A stretch of 64,000 nt of DNA from the NCBI GenBank assembly GCA_964586425.1, contig CAZPHI010000006.1, positions 1-64,000 of the forward strand. Direction: 5' to 3'. The first letter of the stretch is position 1. Every line of letters starts with the position of its first letter. Positions 34,317 to 44,143 of this stretch are shown here, one piece after another. This stretch comes from CAZPHI01 sp964586425. GTDB lineage: Bacteria; Bacillota; Clostridia; Lachnospirales; Lachnospiraceae. Made by a program: the position numbers and the translations under genes. The notes beneath the pieces are model-generated. The model did no database searches. It was not told the DNA's origin and was given only the letters and a program-made list of their open reading frames with translations.

Positions 34317-35195
34317 ATGGTAACACAGTTATTTGGTAATTATCTGCTCAATGAAAGATATTTGTCAACAGAACAGCTTATGAACGGCTTGAAGGCTATG
34401 ACAAGCGCTAGAGTAAAACTTGGAGTTCTTGCTATTAATGCTGGATATCTTACAGCAGATCAGGTAGAGGAGATACATGCAAAGCAGGCGCTTATGGATA
34501 AGCGTTTTGGTGATATCGCAGTTGATTTGGGATATCTTTGTGAGGAACAGGTTGATGAACTTCTCAAGGTTCAGCCATCAGGTTACTTGGCATTAGGTCA
34601 GGTATTGGTTGATCAGGGAAGCATGAATAATGCTACATTCTCACAGGCACTTAAGTCATACAAAGATCAATATTGCCTTGAAGAGGATGATCTTAATGAG
34701 ACAGACAGCAAGAAATCAGAAGAGATTCTTAAGAAGTTCTTCTCTCTTATAGCTGATAAGGAAGAATCAGAGAATTTTGTTACATATACATCACTTCTCT
34801 TCAATAATCTTGTTAGATTTGTTGGTAGTGATTTCGCACCTTTCCAGAGTGATGATTGTGAAGAAGATGGAAAGGTAATTAGAGCATCACAGAGAATCAA
34901 GGGTGAGATATCTTTCAAGAGTATTGTTGAAGGTAGAGAAAAAGTCTTCCAGAAGTTCGCAAGTGCATATGCTAATGAAGAATTTACAAAGACTGACGAA
35001 TATGTGTTAGCATCCCTTGAGGATTTCCTTAATCTTCATAATGGATTATATACAGTTAATATGTCTAATGAGAAGGAGATTGAGCTTAGACTTGATCCAC
35101 CTGTTCAGGAAGATAGTGATACAGTAGAAGATATATTATTCAAGATTCCGGTAAGATTCTCTTATGGTCAAATTAATTTCATAATCTGCAAATAA
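34317..35195 (+). CDS. MshEN-like repeat protein with CheX-like C-terminal domain
   Basis: This 292-residue protein has two parts. Residues about 1-125 carry repeated units of the type GVLAINAGYLTADQVEEIHA, FGDIAVDLGYLCEEQVDELL and LGQVLVDQGSMNNATFSQAL. They resemble the half-repeats of MshEN/GspE N-terminal domains, which in some proteins bind cyclic di-GMP. Residues about 135-292 resemble the CheX/CheC phosphatase fold, with EDFLNLHNG near residue 238 in the position of the E/D-x-x-N catalytic helix. It is transcribed with the CheY-like gene (AGGAGGT... at the junction). The inferred role is control of the regulator's phosphorylation, possibly by a nucleotide signal. The domain calls are moderate. 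Confidence 0.65.
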   Translation: MVTQLFGNYLLNERYLSTEQLMNGLKAMTSARVKLGVLAINAGYLTADQVEEIHAKQALMDKRFGDIAVDLGYLCEEQVDELLKVQPSGYLALGQVLVDQGSMNNATFSQALKSYKDQYCLEEDDLNETDSKKSEEILKKFFSLIADKEESENFVTYTSLLFNNLVRFVGSDFAPFQSDDCEEDGKVIRASQRIKGEISFKSIVEGREKVFQKFASAYANEEFTKTDEYVLASLEDFLNLHNGLYTVNMSNEKEIELRLDPPVQEDSDTVEDILFKIPVRFSYGQINFIICK

Positions 35196-35236
35196 TATTG
35201 AATAATAGATTTAATTATTGAAAACTAATTGAAAAG

Positions 35237-35278
35237 TTGCAGTGCTAAGAATGAATCCTAGTACTGCAGCTTTTTTTG
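35237..35278 (+). terminator. Terminator after the CheX-like gene
   Basis: A 12-bp stem (35237-35248 with 35260-35271, two G-U pairs) is followed by seven T residues. Confidence 0.8.
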
Positions 35279-35317
35279 CATTGAGTTGAATAGAAAAAAT
35301 ATAGGCAATTACAAGAA

Positions 35318-36406
35318 TTATGCTATTAATAAGTAATAATAAGGCAAAAACAGCTTATTGATAACGTTGACAAATGGCACATATACACTAATATCAAGAA
35401 ATACTGGACAGAATACTAAACTGCCAATTATTATAACTGGGATAAGCGATATAATAAAACCGCTTTTCTTGACAATTAATGTAAGTACAAAACCTACTAA
35501 TGTAATAATAAGTATATATATAAGCATACTCAAAAGTTCATGTATAATATTACCGGCAGTTTTGCTTATGTATAGTGTGATTATTGCAGACAAACCATAC
35601 ATTACTGATGGAACAAGAGTGTATAATAATCTACTTATAATAATCAGATTATGTGACATTGGTGCGAATACATCGCTGTTCTTATCACTAATCCATTGAA
35701 TAACACCGAATAAGCCGGCAATAAGAATTAGAATTGCAAGAATTCCTCTAATTGGAAATGTTACATTCTTAACTTCAATTTCTTTAACCCCATTATCTAT
35801 AGGGGTATCATTGCTTTGATTAGTTGAATGCTGGTCTAAAACCTCGTATTCAAGATGGAAAGTTGCACTTCCATGAATATAGTCATCATATTTGGCCAGG
35901 AATTTCTCCGTTGTAATCTCCTGGATGGAAGGCAGAGATATATTATTCTGAATCCAGGCAACACCTATGTTTTTCGCGTATGTTCTAAAAAGAGCAGCGA
36001 ATACTATCTCGTTAGACATTGAAGAGATAAATGATGAATTATTATTAACGAGGGTAATGACACCTGTATAATCAGATGAGTCCAGCCTTTGAGTAATGTT
36101 TGGATTGAATATATATCCACATTGAAGTGTCGCATTGGTGATATCATCAGTCATTTCACGTTCATCTGTGTATAACACAAACTGAAGTGATGCACTAGTA
36201 TCTATAAGTTCATCTTTTATTGCAATAGCCGTATTATCCTCATCGGAGAGCATAATTCCCACCTTTGGAATACCATCAGAGACCATCGCAGGAATATTAA
36301 TTATAATTAAAGCGGCGATTGGCATGATAATAAGAAAGAAAGCCATAACTTTGTGGTGCAGCTGACGCTTTGCAAGCAGATGTATCCATAACCATAAATG
36401 TTTCAT
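35318..36406 (-). CDS. ABC-2 type permease subunit
   Basis: This 362-residue membrane protein has one N-terminal helix (about residues 20-40), a large extracytoplasmic domain to about residue 220 and five or six C-terminal helices. That is the layout of ABC-2/YhgE-like export permeases. It is the last of three genes (ATPase, permease, permease). Its start codon overlaps the stop of the preceding permease (TAATG). GGAGGT lies upstream on the minus strand. The substrate is unknown; bacteriocin, peptide or drug export are common for such sets. Confidence 0.82.
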   Translation of the reverse strand: MKHLWLWIHLLAKRQLHHKVMAFFLIIMPIAALIIINIPAMVSDGIPKVGIMLSDEDNTAIAIKDELIDTSASLQFVLYTDEREMTDDITNATLQCGYIFNPNITQRLDSSDYTGVITLVNNNSSFISSMSNEIVFAALFRTYAKNIGVAWIQNNISLPSIQEITTEKFLAKYDDYIHGSATFHLEYEVLDQHSTNQSNDTPIDNGVKEIEVKNVTFPIRGILAILILIAGLFGVIQWISDKNSDVFAPMSHNLIIISRLLYTLVPSVMYGLSAIITLYISKTAGNIIHELLSMLIYILIITLVGFVLTLIVKKSGFIISLIPVIIIGSLVFCPVFLDISVYVPFVNVINKLFLPYYYLLIA

Positions 36407-37635
36407 TATGCATACCTCCTTCTTAGCAGATTAACAGCATATGATATTATTAGTGAACCTGCACAGATTCCTATGCAGAATACAATATTAACAAAACTAA
36501 TTGTATTGCTTATGAGATTAATTCCAATGTTAAGCATATATGTAGTCGGCATTAATACTGATAGATTAACGAATATATCAGGAAGCATTGCATGAGGTAT
36601 TAGTCCGCCAGATATAAACATAGCACCTACAGATATGATGAAGAGCATAAGTACGCCAGTTGCTTCGTGACTGCAGAGTTGATATATCATATATACGAAA
36701 GAAAATACTGTTATTATAAGAACTAATCCGTTAATAATACTTATAAGACCAGGAAGCGGCAGCATCGGCTGTAATATCGGGAATCTAATTGAGGCAAGGC
36801 ATGCCAGAATATGCGCCAGTAATAACAATATAGCAAATATTATAGAAACTGCCATAATTCTGAATATGGATAGCCATCCAGCCCTGATTCCGGCATGCTT
36901 TAAGCTAGCGGATAGGACAGGATTTTCCTTTGAAAGCAGTCCTACACATGTTATGCCGCCAAAAAGCAGAATGAGCACAAGCCCTGAACAGATATAGAAC
37001 TGTGCGAATGATATGCCCTGATTAGTTGATACAGAAGTAGTATTAAAATAGATACTTCTATCAAGAGCATAAGCTAAGTAAGTATTATTAAGATATTCTT
37101 CAGCTTTGCTTGAAAGTGTATTAAGTCTCTGTGATTTAAGAACATCTGTCATAGCATATATGCCTGCTTCCGCAGTACTTAAGTCGCTGCTTCCGGCATC
37201 TATGAATGTTCTAAAAAGTGCAGACTGGCTTGTAACGCCACTCTTGGGAAGAATAATCTTTGCAGGTGTATTAGTTCCATTCATTATATGATCTATGAAT
37301 TTGTCTGGAACAAGAATAATTGCGTCAATTGAATCATTACTAAGCTTGGTAAATGCTGTCTCTTTATCCATTTTGATAAAGGAACATATATTTTTGACTG
37401 TATCAATTTCTGATAAAAAATTAAATGTAAGTGAAAGATATTGGTCTGCATCATCAGGAAGAACAAGTGCAACATCCATCTTAGTAGTGTCTGCATCATT
37501 CTTTTTGCTAAGAGTCTGGCTATAGCAGACAAAACCAATGAGTACGGCGAATATTAATGTACCCATAATAATTCGTGGAAGGCAGTTGAATGCAGCTTTT
37601 ATCTGTAGTAATAATAAAGTAAGATGTTTTTTCAT
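36406..37635 (-). CDS. ABC-2 type permease subunit
   Basis: This 409-residue membrane protein has one N-terminal helix (about residues 18-38), an extracytoplasmic domain of about 170 residues and six C-terminal helices, homologous in layout to its neighbour. Residues LIPHAMLPDIFVNLSVLMPTTY (here shortened to LPDIFVNLSVLMPTTY) fit the ABC-2 membrane consensus. It lies 8 bases after the ATPase gene and overlaps the next permease. The two permeases probably form a heterodimer with the ATPase. Confidence 0.84.
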   Translation of the reverse strand: MKKHLTLLLLQIKAAFNCLPRIIMGTLIFAVLIGFVCYSQTLSKKNDADTTKMDVALVLPDDADQYLSLTFNFLSEIDTVKNICSFIKMDKETAFTKLSNDSIDAIILVPDKFIDHIMNGTNTPAKIILPKSGVTSQSALFRTFIDAGSSDLSTAEAGIYAMTDVLKSQRLNTLSSKAEEYLNNTYLAYALDRSIYFNTTSVSTNQGISFAQFYICSGLVLILLFGGITCVGLLSKENPVLSASLKHAGIRAGWLSIFRIMAVSIIFAILLLLAHILACLASIRFPILQPMLPLPGLISIINGLVLIITVFSFVYMIYQLCSHEATGVLMLFIISVGAMFISGGLIPHAMLPDIFVNLSVLMPTTYMLNIGINLISNTISFVNIVFCIGICAGSLIISYAVNLLRRRYA

Positions 37636-37643
37636 GCGGCCTC

Positions 37644-38351
37644 CTAAGATATTACATCTGTTGAGACTACAGCATTATTACGCATATGCTGCATGAGTTG
37701 AGCTGTAGACGGTTTGCCCTGCAGTTCATGAAGCTGACCATTGTTAATAAGATACATTCTATCACATAGCGCTAATTCGCCATCTTCATGACTTGTAATA
37801 ATAACAATCCCCATATTGTTAAGAAAAGTACGAAGATAGTTCTTGATATCTTCTTTGCAGATGAGGTCAAGAGATGCACCTGGTTCATCAAGAATTAGAA
37901 TTGGTGGGTCTTTCGCAAGAGAACAGGCAATACTGAGCCTTTTCTGCATGCCACCTGATAGTTTAGAGACATCATAATTCTTATATCTGGCGAGACCGAA
38001 CATAGCAGGTACACCTGTTTTTAGGTCTTCTTTTAAGTCCTTGCTGCTGTCACAATACCAGAATCTAAGGTTATCATAAACCGAAAGATGATCCATTAAT
38101 GGATTGTTCTGAGGTACATAACCAATCATTGAAGAAAAAACACTTGAATCTTTTAATGGATTCTTCTCAAATATGGTGATTTCGCCACTATCTGGTCTGT
38201 GAGCACCTGAAAGAATGCCCAAAAGTGTGGATTTACCACAACCATTGGCACCTACAATACCAATGCATTCGCCAGGCTTAGCAAAAAACGATGCACCATT
38301 AAGAATAATGTTTTTTCCGTAGGCTTTATGTATGTTTTCTACTTTAATCAT
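37644..38351 (-). CDS. ABC transporter ATP-binding protein
   Basis: This 235-residue ATPase energises the two ABC-2 permeases downstream. It has Walker A GANGCGKST, signature LSGGMQKRLS, Walker B LILDEPGASLD and a switch His in ITSHE. Its start is taken as the ATG whose complement is 38349-38351, because GGAG lies 6 bases upstream on the minus strand; a start at 38363 would put the Shine-Dalgarno inside the gene. No regulator is adjacent. Confidence 0.93.
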   Translation of the reverse strand: MIKVENIHKAYGKNIILNGASFFAKPGECIGIVGANGCGKSTLLGILSGAHRPDSGEITIFEKNPLKDSSVFSSMIGYVPQNNPLMDHLSVYDNLRFWYCDSSKDLKEDLKTGVPAMFGLARYKNYDVSKLSGGMQKRLSIACSLAKDPPILILDEPGASLDLICKEDIKNYLRTFLNNMGIVIITSHEDGELALCDRMYLINNGQLHELQGKPSTAQLMQHMRNNAVVSTDVIS

Positions 38352-38465
38352 ATAATACTCCATTCTCTATATACATAAGTTCTATGACCTATGTGTTGCG
38401 TATTGCTCGATATAATTAAGCATACAAAATAAGTATACATTATTATATGATATTTTTAAACAAAA

Positions 38466-38508
38466 AAATGCTTATTATGCCTTCAAACTGAAAACATAAT
38501 AAGCATTT
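38466..38508 (-). terminator. Terminator after DUF1846 gene
   Basis: A perfect 14-bp stem (38466-38479 with 38495-38508, AAATGCTTATTATG) ends in seven T residues when read on the minus strand, just past the DUF1846 stop codon. Confidence 0.85.
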
Positions 38509-38515
38509 GAATATA

Positions 38516-40000
38516 TTATTTGAATCTTTTTCCTTCAGAGATTGCTTCGCTAGTAAGTCTTACACCAAGCTTCTTGAATACTTTAGTGTCAACCTCAGCT
38601 AGCATAACAGAGGTATGAACATCGCATCCATAGAGTTTAGGGAGCTGCTCAAGAGCAAGCTTTGCATTGGCATCTGTTCTTGCACAGATTGTTAAAGCAA
38701 TAAGTACTTCGTCAGTGTGAAGTCTTGGATTCTGGCTTCCAAGATAACTTACTTTCAATGATTGAATTGGTTCAATCACGGTTGGCACAATAAGATGTGT
38801 ATCATGGTCAATTCCACCAAGATGCTTAAGGGCATTGAGGATAAGAGCAGCTGAAGGTCCGAGAAGTTCAGTAGTCTTGCCTGTTATTAGTGTACCATCA
38901 TTGAGTTCCATTGCAGCAGTTGGAACACCAAGCTTGTCCTCAAGTTCTTTGGCAGCAACAACAACCTTGCGGTCTGTAACAGCAATCTTTGCCTGCTTCA
39001 TAATTAACTCAATCTTATATACTTCATTTTCCTGGCATTGTTCATTAGCAAGTCTTACAAGACTTTCATAATAACGACGGATAATCTCCATCTTAGAAGC
39101 TTCCATACAAGCTTCGTCGTCAATAATACAGTTACCTGCCATATTAACTCCCATATCTGTAGGAGATTTGTATGGATTGTATCCATAAATCTGCTCGAAT
39201 ATAGCGTTAAGAACAGGGAAGATTTCAATATCTCTGTTATAGTTAACAGTTGTTTCTCCATAAGCTTCTAAATGGAAAGGATCAATCATATTAATATCAT
39301 TGAGGTCTGCTGTTGCAGCTTCATATGCAAGATTAACAGGATGCTTAAGCGGAATATTCCATATTGGAAATGTTTCGAATTTGGCGTAACCAGCTTTGAT
39401 ACCTCTTTTGTTATCATGATAAAGCTGTGAAAGACAGGTAGCCATCTTACCACTTCCTGGTCCTGGAGCTGTGATTACAACAAGAGGTCTTGTTGTTTCA
39501 ATGTATTCGTTCTTTCCGAAACCTTCATCACTAACAATAAGAGGAATGTTAGAAGGATATCCCTCAATTGAGTAATGAAGATATACCTTAATATTCAAAT
39601 CCTGTAATTTGCTCTTGAAGGAATCAGCAGCCTTTTGTCCGGCATAGTGTGTGATTACAACACTACCAACGAATAATCCACGACTTTCGAATGCATCCTT
39701 GAGTCGGAGAACATCCATATCATAAGTAATTCCCAAATCTCCACGGACTTTATTCTTCTCTATATCAATTGCACTAATTACAATAACGATTTCTGCCTGC
39801 GCAGATAGCTGCATAAGCATTCTAAGCTTACTATCTGGTTGAAAGCCTGGAAGAACTCTTGATGCGTGATAATCATCAAAAAGCTTTCCACCAAACTCGA
39901 GATATAATTTGTTGCCAAACTTACTAATACGTTCCTTAATATGTTCGGACTGCATTGTAAGGTATTTGTCATTATCAAAACCTATTCTATTAATTGACAT
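38516..40000 (-). CDS. DUF1846 (UPF0371) family protein
   Basis: This 494-residue cytosolic protein belongs to the UPF0371/DUF1846 family, known from Firmicutes with solved structures but no established function. Recognisable parts are the N-terminal IGFDNDKYL, LEFGGKLFDDYHASRVLPGF, VVITAPGPGSGKMATCLSQ (about residue 175) and GVNMAGNCI. The length is normal. The GSGK stretch resembles a nucleotide-binding loop. It has its own terminator and no operon partner. The gap 40001-40139 before pyrG is AT-rich with no gene. Confidence 0.9.
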   Translation of the reverse strand: MSINRIGFDNDKYLTMQSEHIKERISKFGNKLYLEFGGKLFDDYHASRVLPGFQPDSKLRMLMQLSAQAEIVIVISAIDIEKNKVRGDLGITYDMDVLRLKDAFESRGLFVGSVVITHYAGQKAADSFKSKLQDLNIKVYLHYSIEGYPSNIPLIVSDEGFGKNEYIETTRPLVVITAPGPGSGKMATCLSQLYHDNKRGIKAGYAKFETFPIWNIPLKHPVNLAYEAATADLNDINMIDPFHLEAYGETTVNYNRDIEIFPVLNAIFEQIYGYNPYKSPTDMGVNMAGNCIIDDEACMEASKMEIIRRYYESLVRLANEQCQENEVYKIELIMKQAKIAVTDRKVVVAAKELEDKLGVPTAAMELNDGTLITGKTTELLGPSAALILNALKHLGGIDHDTHLIVPTVIEPIQSLKVSYLGSQNPRLHTDEVLIALTICARTDANAKLALEQLPKLYGCDVHTSVMLAEVDTKVFKKLGVRLTSEAISEGKRFK

Positions 40001-40139
40001 TATATTTTCCTTTCTTCTGTTGTTAAAGATTTTATTATATTAACTACTATAAGTAATAATAAAAATAGATATCTACATTGTACTATAGTTTGATAGGAAA
40101 ATTCAATGTTAATATTAAGAAAATTAAGAAAAAATGATG

Positions 40140-41747
40140 CTACTGTTTCTGATGTTTAAGCGAAGCTTCTATAAATCCATTGAAGAGTGGATGTGGTCTG
40201 TTTGGACGTGATTTGAGCTCTGGATGAGCTTGGGTTGCTACAAACCAAGGATGACTATCAAGTTCAATCATCTCAACAATTCTTCCGTCAGGAGATATAC
40301 CTGATAATTTCATGCCATTCTCAACAAGGATATTACGATAGTCGTTATTAACTTCATAACGATGTCTATGTCGTTCACTGATTGTTTCCTGACCATATAA
40401 TGCATAAGCCTTAGATGATTTATCAAGAACACAAGGATATGCACCAAGTCTTAATGTTCCACCAATATCATCAATACCTTCCTGATCTGGCATCAGATGA
40501 ATTACAGGGTGTGTTGTATCAGATTTTAATTCAACACTATGTGCATCGGAATAACCAATGACATCTCTTGCGAATTCTACTATTGAAAGCTGCATACCAA
40601 GACATAATCCAAGGAAAGGAACATTATTCTCTCTGGCATAACGTATAGCCTGAATCTTACCTTCAATACCACGATCACCAAATCCTCCGGGAACAAGGAT
40701 ACCATCTACATCTGAAAGTAAATCAGCAGCATTATCACTTGTAACTGTTTCTGAATCAATCCATTTGATGTTGACTTCAGATGAATTAGCAACACCACCA
40801 TGCTTTAATGCCTCAACAACACTGATATATGCATCGTGTAATTGAATATACTTTCCAACAAGAGCTACATTAACTGTGTGAACTGGATTCTTCCATGCAG
40901 TACACATTGTTTCCCACTCTTTGAGATCTGGTTCAGGACATTCTAACTTCAGACTTTTACATACAACTTGAGCAAGATGTTCCTTTTCCATTGCAAGTGG
41001 AGCTTCATATAATATATCAACGTCAAGGTTTTGAAGGACATGATTACTTGGAACATTGCAGAATAAAGCGATTTTATCTTTGATGCCAGCGTCAAGAGGA
41101 TGTTCTGTTCTACATACAATTACGTCAGGCTGGATACCCATACCCTGGAGTTCTTTGACACTTGCCTGTGTAGGCTTTGTCTTCATCTCGCCTGAAGCAC
41201 GAAGATAAGGTATAAGAGTAACATGAATAAGTATTGCGTTCTCACGACCTACTTCATGCTGGAATTGTCTGATTGATTCAAGGAATGGCTGACTCTCAAT
41301 ATCGCCGACTGTACCTCCGACTTCAATAATTGCTATCTTGGTATCAGTTGTTGAATAATCTCTAAAGAATCTGCTTTTGATTTCATTAGTAATATGTGGG
41401 ATAACCTGAACTGTACCTCCACCAAAGTCGCCACGTCGTTCTTTGGATAATACGGACCAATATATCTTACCAGTAGTTACATTAGAATTTTTATTAAGAC
41501 TTTCATCAATGAATCTTTCATAATGTCCCAAATCAAGGTCTGTTTCAGCACCATCATCAGTAACAAAGACTTCACCGTGCTGGATGGGATTCATAGTTCC
41601 CGGATCAATATTGATGTAGGTGTCGAATTTCTGCATTGTTACTGAAAAACCTCTTGCTTTAAGTAGACGTCCAAGAGAAGCGGCTGTAATTCCTTTACCA
41701 AGACCTGATACTACACCACCTGTGACAAATACGTATTTTACTGGCAT
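40140..41747 (-). CDS. pyrG: CTP synthase
   Basis: CTP synthase makes CTP from UTP, ATP and glutamine. The 535-residue protein has the N-terminal synthetase domain (KYVFVTGGVVSGLGKGITAA, and later the ATP/UTP regions) to about residue 270. A C-terminal class I glutamine amidotransferase follows, with nucleophile Cys in LGLCLGMQ (about residue 380) and His/Glu in AQAHPE near 510. The minus-strand start has GGAGG at 41752-41757. It appears to be a single-gene unit divergent from ftsH. No leader attenuator was recognised. Confidence 0.97.
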   Translation of the reverse strand: MPVKYVFVTGGVVSGLGKGITAASLGRLLKARGFSVTMQKFDTYINIDPGTMNPIQHGEVFVTDDGAETDLDLGHYERFIDESLNKNSNVTTGKIYWSVLSKERRGDFGGGTVQVIPHITNEIKSRFFRDYSTTDTKIAIIEVGGTVGDIESQPFLESIRQFQHEVGRENAILIHVTLIPYLRASGEMKTKPTQASVKELQGMGIQPDVIVCRTEHPLDAGIKDKIALFCNVPSNHVLQNLDVDILYEAPLAMEKEHLAQVVCKSLKLECPEPDLKEWETMCTAWKNPVHTVNVALVGKYIQLHDAYISVVEALKHGGVANSSEVNIKWIDSETVTSDNAADLLSDVDGILVPGGFGDRGIEGKIQAIRYARENNVPFLGLCLGMQLSIVEFARDVIGYSDAHSVELKSDTTHPVIHLMPDQEGIDDIGGTLRLGAYPCVLDKSSKAYALYGQETISERHRHRYEVNNDYRNILVENGMKLSGISPDGRIVEMIELDSHPWFVATQAHPELKSRPNRPHPLFNGFIEASLKHQKQ

Positions 41748-42018
41748 AACAAACCTCCTCGTTTGTGTTTTTGATATTGTGAATTTAAAAACTAATTTCT
41801 ATATTATAAACCTTGAAAAAAAGCATTTCTACATTAAAACACGCTACCTGACAACAAACTAATAATGATAAGTTTTGAACAAAAGATGTCGAACAAATAA
41901 GTTTCATAACTTAATAATATAAACCATAAATCTAAGCATAATATATCGTGATAGTATTACTTTATAAAATGGTTATAAATTTAACAAAGAAAATTCATAA
42001 TATTTCATAAGTTATGTA
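41748..42018. other. AT-rich divergent intergenic region, pyrG/ftsH
   Basis: About 270 very AT-rich bases lie between divergent pyrG and ftsH. No gene, strong hairpin or long repeat was seen. It should hold the minus-strand promoter of pyrG, which I cannot fix with confidence. Confidence 0.5.
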
Positions 42019-42047
42019 TTGATTTATTATGATAGTATCTCTATAAT
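42019..42047 (+). promoter_or_regulatory. Promoter of ftsH
   Basis: TTGATT (42019-42024), 17 bases, TATAAT (42042-42047). It lies about 45 bases upstream of the ftsH ATG. Confidence 0.65.
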
Positions 42048-42094
42048 TAAGGATAATTGCTTTAATAGAACAGAGAATAATAAAGAGGTGGCTT

Positions 42095-44092
42095 ATGGCG
42101 TATAATAATTACGAGAATAATCAAGGAAACCAAGGCGGTCCAGCTGGTAATCAGAATGGGAATAATGGTAGCAGTGGAAACAACGGAGATAACAATAATA
42201 AAGGTAATAACGATAATAAGAATAATCCTAATAACAAACCAAAAGGATTTCAAACAATGGTTATTCTGCTTATCGTTGGATTGATATCATTTATTGGACT
42301 TAGTATGTTACAGAATATGCTTACCAATGCAACTAATAAGGAAGTAAGCTATAATAAATTCTTAGAGATGGTTAATAATGGTGAAGTTAAGACAGTTAAG
42401 ATGGATTCAGACAGAATCATTATTGAACCAACCAATAAGACAGAGAATGGCATTAATTATACTTATTATACAGGTTATGTTAATGATGAGAATCTTACAG
42501 CTTTATTAGAGCAGAAGGGTGTAGAGTTCGCAGGCTATATTCCTGATAAGAGTTCATCGATTGTAGAGTTCATTATGGTATATATTCTTCCAATATTACT
42601 TGTATATCTGTTATTTGGCTTTATATATAGAAAGATTTCAAAGAGCGGTGGAATGATGGGAGGCATGGGCGTTGGCAAGAGCAATGCCAAAGTCTATGTA
42701 CAAAAAGAAACAGGCGTTACGTTCAAAGATGTTGCAGGTCAGGATGAAGCCAAAGAATCACTTACTGAAATCGTAGATTTCCTTCATAACCCAGGCAAAT
42801 ATTCTCAGATTGGCGCTAAACTTCCTAAGGGTGCACTTCTTGTAGGACCTCCTGGAACTGGTAAAACTCTTCTTGCTAAGGCAGTTGCCGGTGAAGCTAA
42901 GGTTCCATTCTTCTCATTATCAGGTTCTGATTTTGTTGAGATGTTTGTAGGTGTTGGTGCATCACGAGTAAGAGATTTGTTTAAACAGGCACAACAGTCT
43001 GCTCCATGTATAATTTTTATAGATGAAATAGATGCTATTGGTAAGAATAGAGATTCAAGATATGGCGGCGGTAATGATGAACGTGAACAGACATTGAATC
43101 AGCTGCTTTCTGAGATGGATGGTTTTGATACATCAAAGGGTATATTCATTCTTGCGGCTACTAATAGACCGGAAGTACTCGATAAAGCACTTTTAAGACC
43201 AGGACGTCTTGATAGAAGAATTATCGTTGATAAGCCTGATCTTAAGGGCAGAATTGAAACTCTGAAAGTTCATTCAAAAGATGTATATATGGATGATACA
43301 GTAGATCTTGAGGAAATTGCACTTGCTACATCAGGTGCGGTAGGTTCAGATCTTGCTAATATGATTAATGAAGCTGCGATTAATGCGGTTAAGAACGGCA
43401 GAAAAGCAGTATCGCAAAAAGACCTTTTTGAATCAGTTGAGGTTGTAATTGCTGGTAAGGAAAAGAAGGACAGAATTCTTGGTGTTCAGGAGAAGAAGAC
43501 TGTTGCATATCATGAAGTTGGTCATGCATTAATTACAGCATTAAAGAAGAATGCTGAACCAGTTCAGAAGATTACAATTGTTCCAAGAACTATGGGATCA
43601 CTTGGTTATGTAATGCAGGTTCCAGAGGAAGAGAAGTATCTTATGTCTAAAGACGATTTGATGGCTAGACTTGTTACTCTTCTTGGTGGTCGTGCTGCTG
43701 AAGAGGTTGTATTCGATACAGTTACAACAGGCGCTTCTAATGATATAGAGAAAGCAACGGCTATTGCCAGATCAATGATTACACAGTATGGTATGTCTGA
43801 TAAGTTTGGTCTTATGAGTCTTGAGAATGTTGAAAACAAGTATCTTGATGGAAGAACAGCTCTTAACTGCTCTGATGCGACTGCAGCAGAGATTGATAAT
43901 GAGGTTAAGGATTTGCTCAAACAATGTTTTGAGGAAGCGAAAGAATTACTTGCAAGTAACAAGGATGTTCTTGATGCTATTGCTGATTATCTTTATGAAA
44001 AAGAGACTATTACCGGTAAACAGTTCATGGAGATATATAATAAAGTAAAAGGAATTGAGCCAGAAGAAAAAAGTATCTGGGATGAAAAGTAA
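42095..44092 (+). CDS. ftsH: ATP-dependent zinc metalloprotease FtsH
   Basis: FtsH is a membrane-bound AAA+ protease that degrades misfolded and regulatory proteins. The 665 residues comprise an Asn/Gly-rich N-terminal extension (about residues 2-49), helix 1 (about 53-71), an extracytoplasmic segment and helix 2 (about 150-170). The AAA domain has Walker A GPPGTGKT and Walker B IIFIDEIDA. The protease domain has zinc motif HEVGH (about residue 470). The extension is not part of the family core; of about 48 residues some 20 are Asn. The start follows GAGGTGG. A monocistronic unit is likely. Confidence 0.97.
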   Translation: MAYNNYENNQGNQGGPAGNQNGNNGSSGNNGDNNNKGNNDNKNNPNNKPKGFQTMVILLIVGLISFIGLSMLQNMLTNATNKEVSYNKFLEMVNNGEVKTVKMDSDRIIIEPTNKTENGINYTYYTGYVNDENLTALLEQKGVEFAGYIPDKSSSIVEFIMVYILPILLVYLLFGFIYRKISKSGGMMGGMGVGKSNAKVYVQKETGVTFKDVAGQDEAKESLTEIVDFLHNPGKYSQIGAKLPKGALLVGPPGTGKTLLAKAVAGEAKVPFFSLSGSDFVEMFVGVGASRVRDLFKQAQQSAPCIIFIDEIDAIGKNRDSRYGGGNDEREQTLNQLLSEMDGFDTSKGIFILAATNRPEVLDKALLRPGRLDRRIIVDKPDLKGRIETLKVHSKDVYMDDTVDLEEIALATSGAVGSDLANMINEAAINAVKNGRKAVSQKDLFESVEVVIAGKEKKDRILGVQEKKTVAYHEVGHALITALKKNAEPVQKITIVPRTMGSLGYVMQVPEEEKYLMSKDDLMARLVTLLGGRAAEEVVFDTVTTGASNDIEKATAIARSMITQYGMSDKFGLMSLENVENKYLDGRTALNCSDATAAEIDNEVKDLLKQCFEEAKELLASNKDVLDAIADYLYEKETITGKQFMEIYNKVKGIEPEEKSIWDEK

Positions 44093-44114
44093 ATAAATAT
44101 TAGATGATAATGGG

Positions 44115-44143
44115 TTGTTACAACATTTGTAATAGGCTATAAT
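44115..44143 (+). promoter_or_regulatory. Promoter of uvrC
   Basis: TTGTTA (44115-44120), 17 bases, TATAAT (44138-44143). TTACAA-CAT-TTGTAA (44118-44132) is a perfect inverted repeat lying in the spacer, which could be an operator. Confidence 0.6.

Noticed and set aside
41748..42094. Riboswitch or attenuator for pyrG or ftsH
   Set aside because: No G/C-paired stem or pyrimidine-run leader could be recognised in this AT-rich gap.
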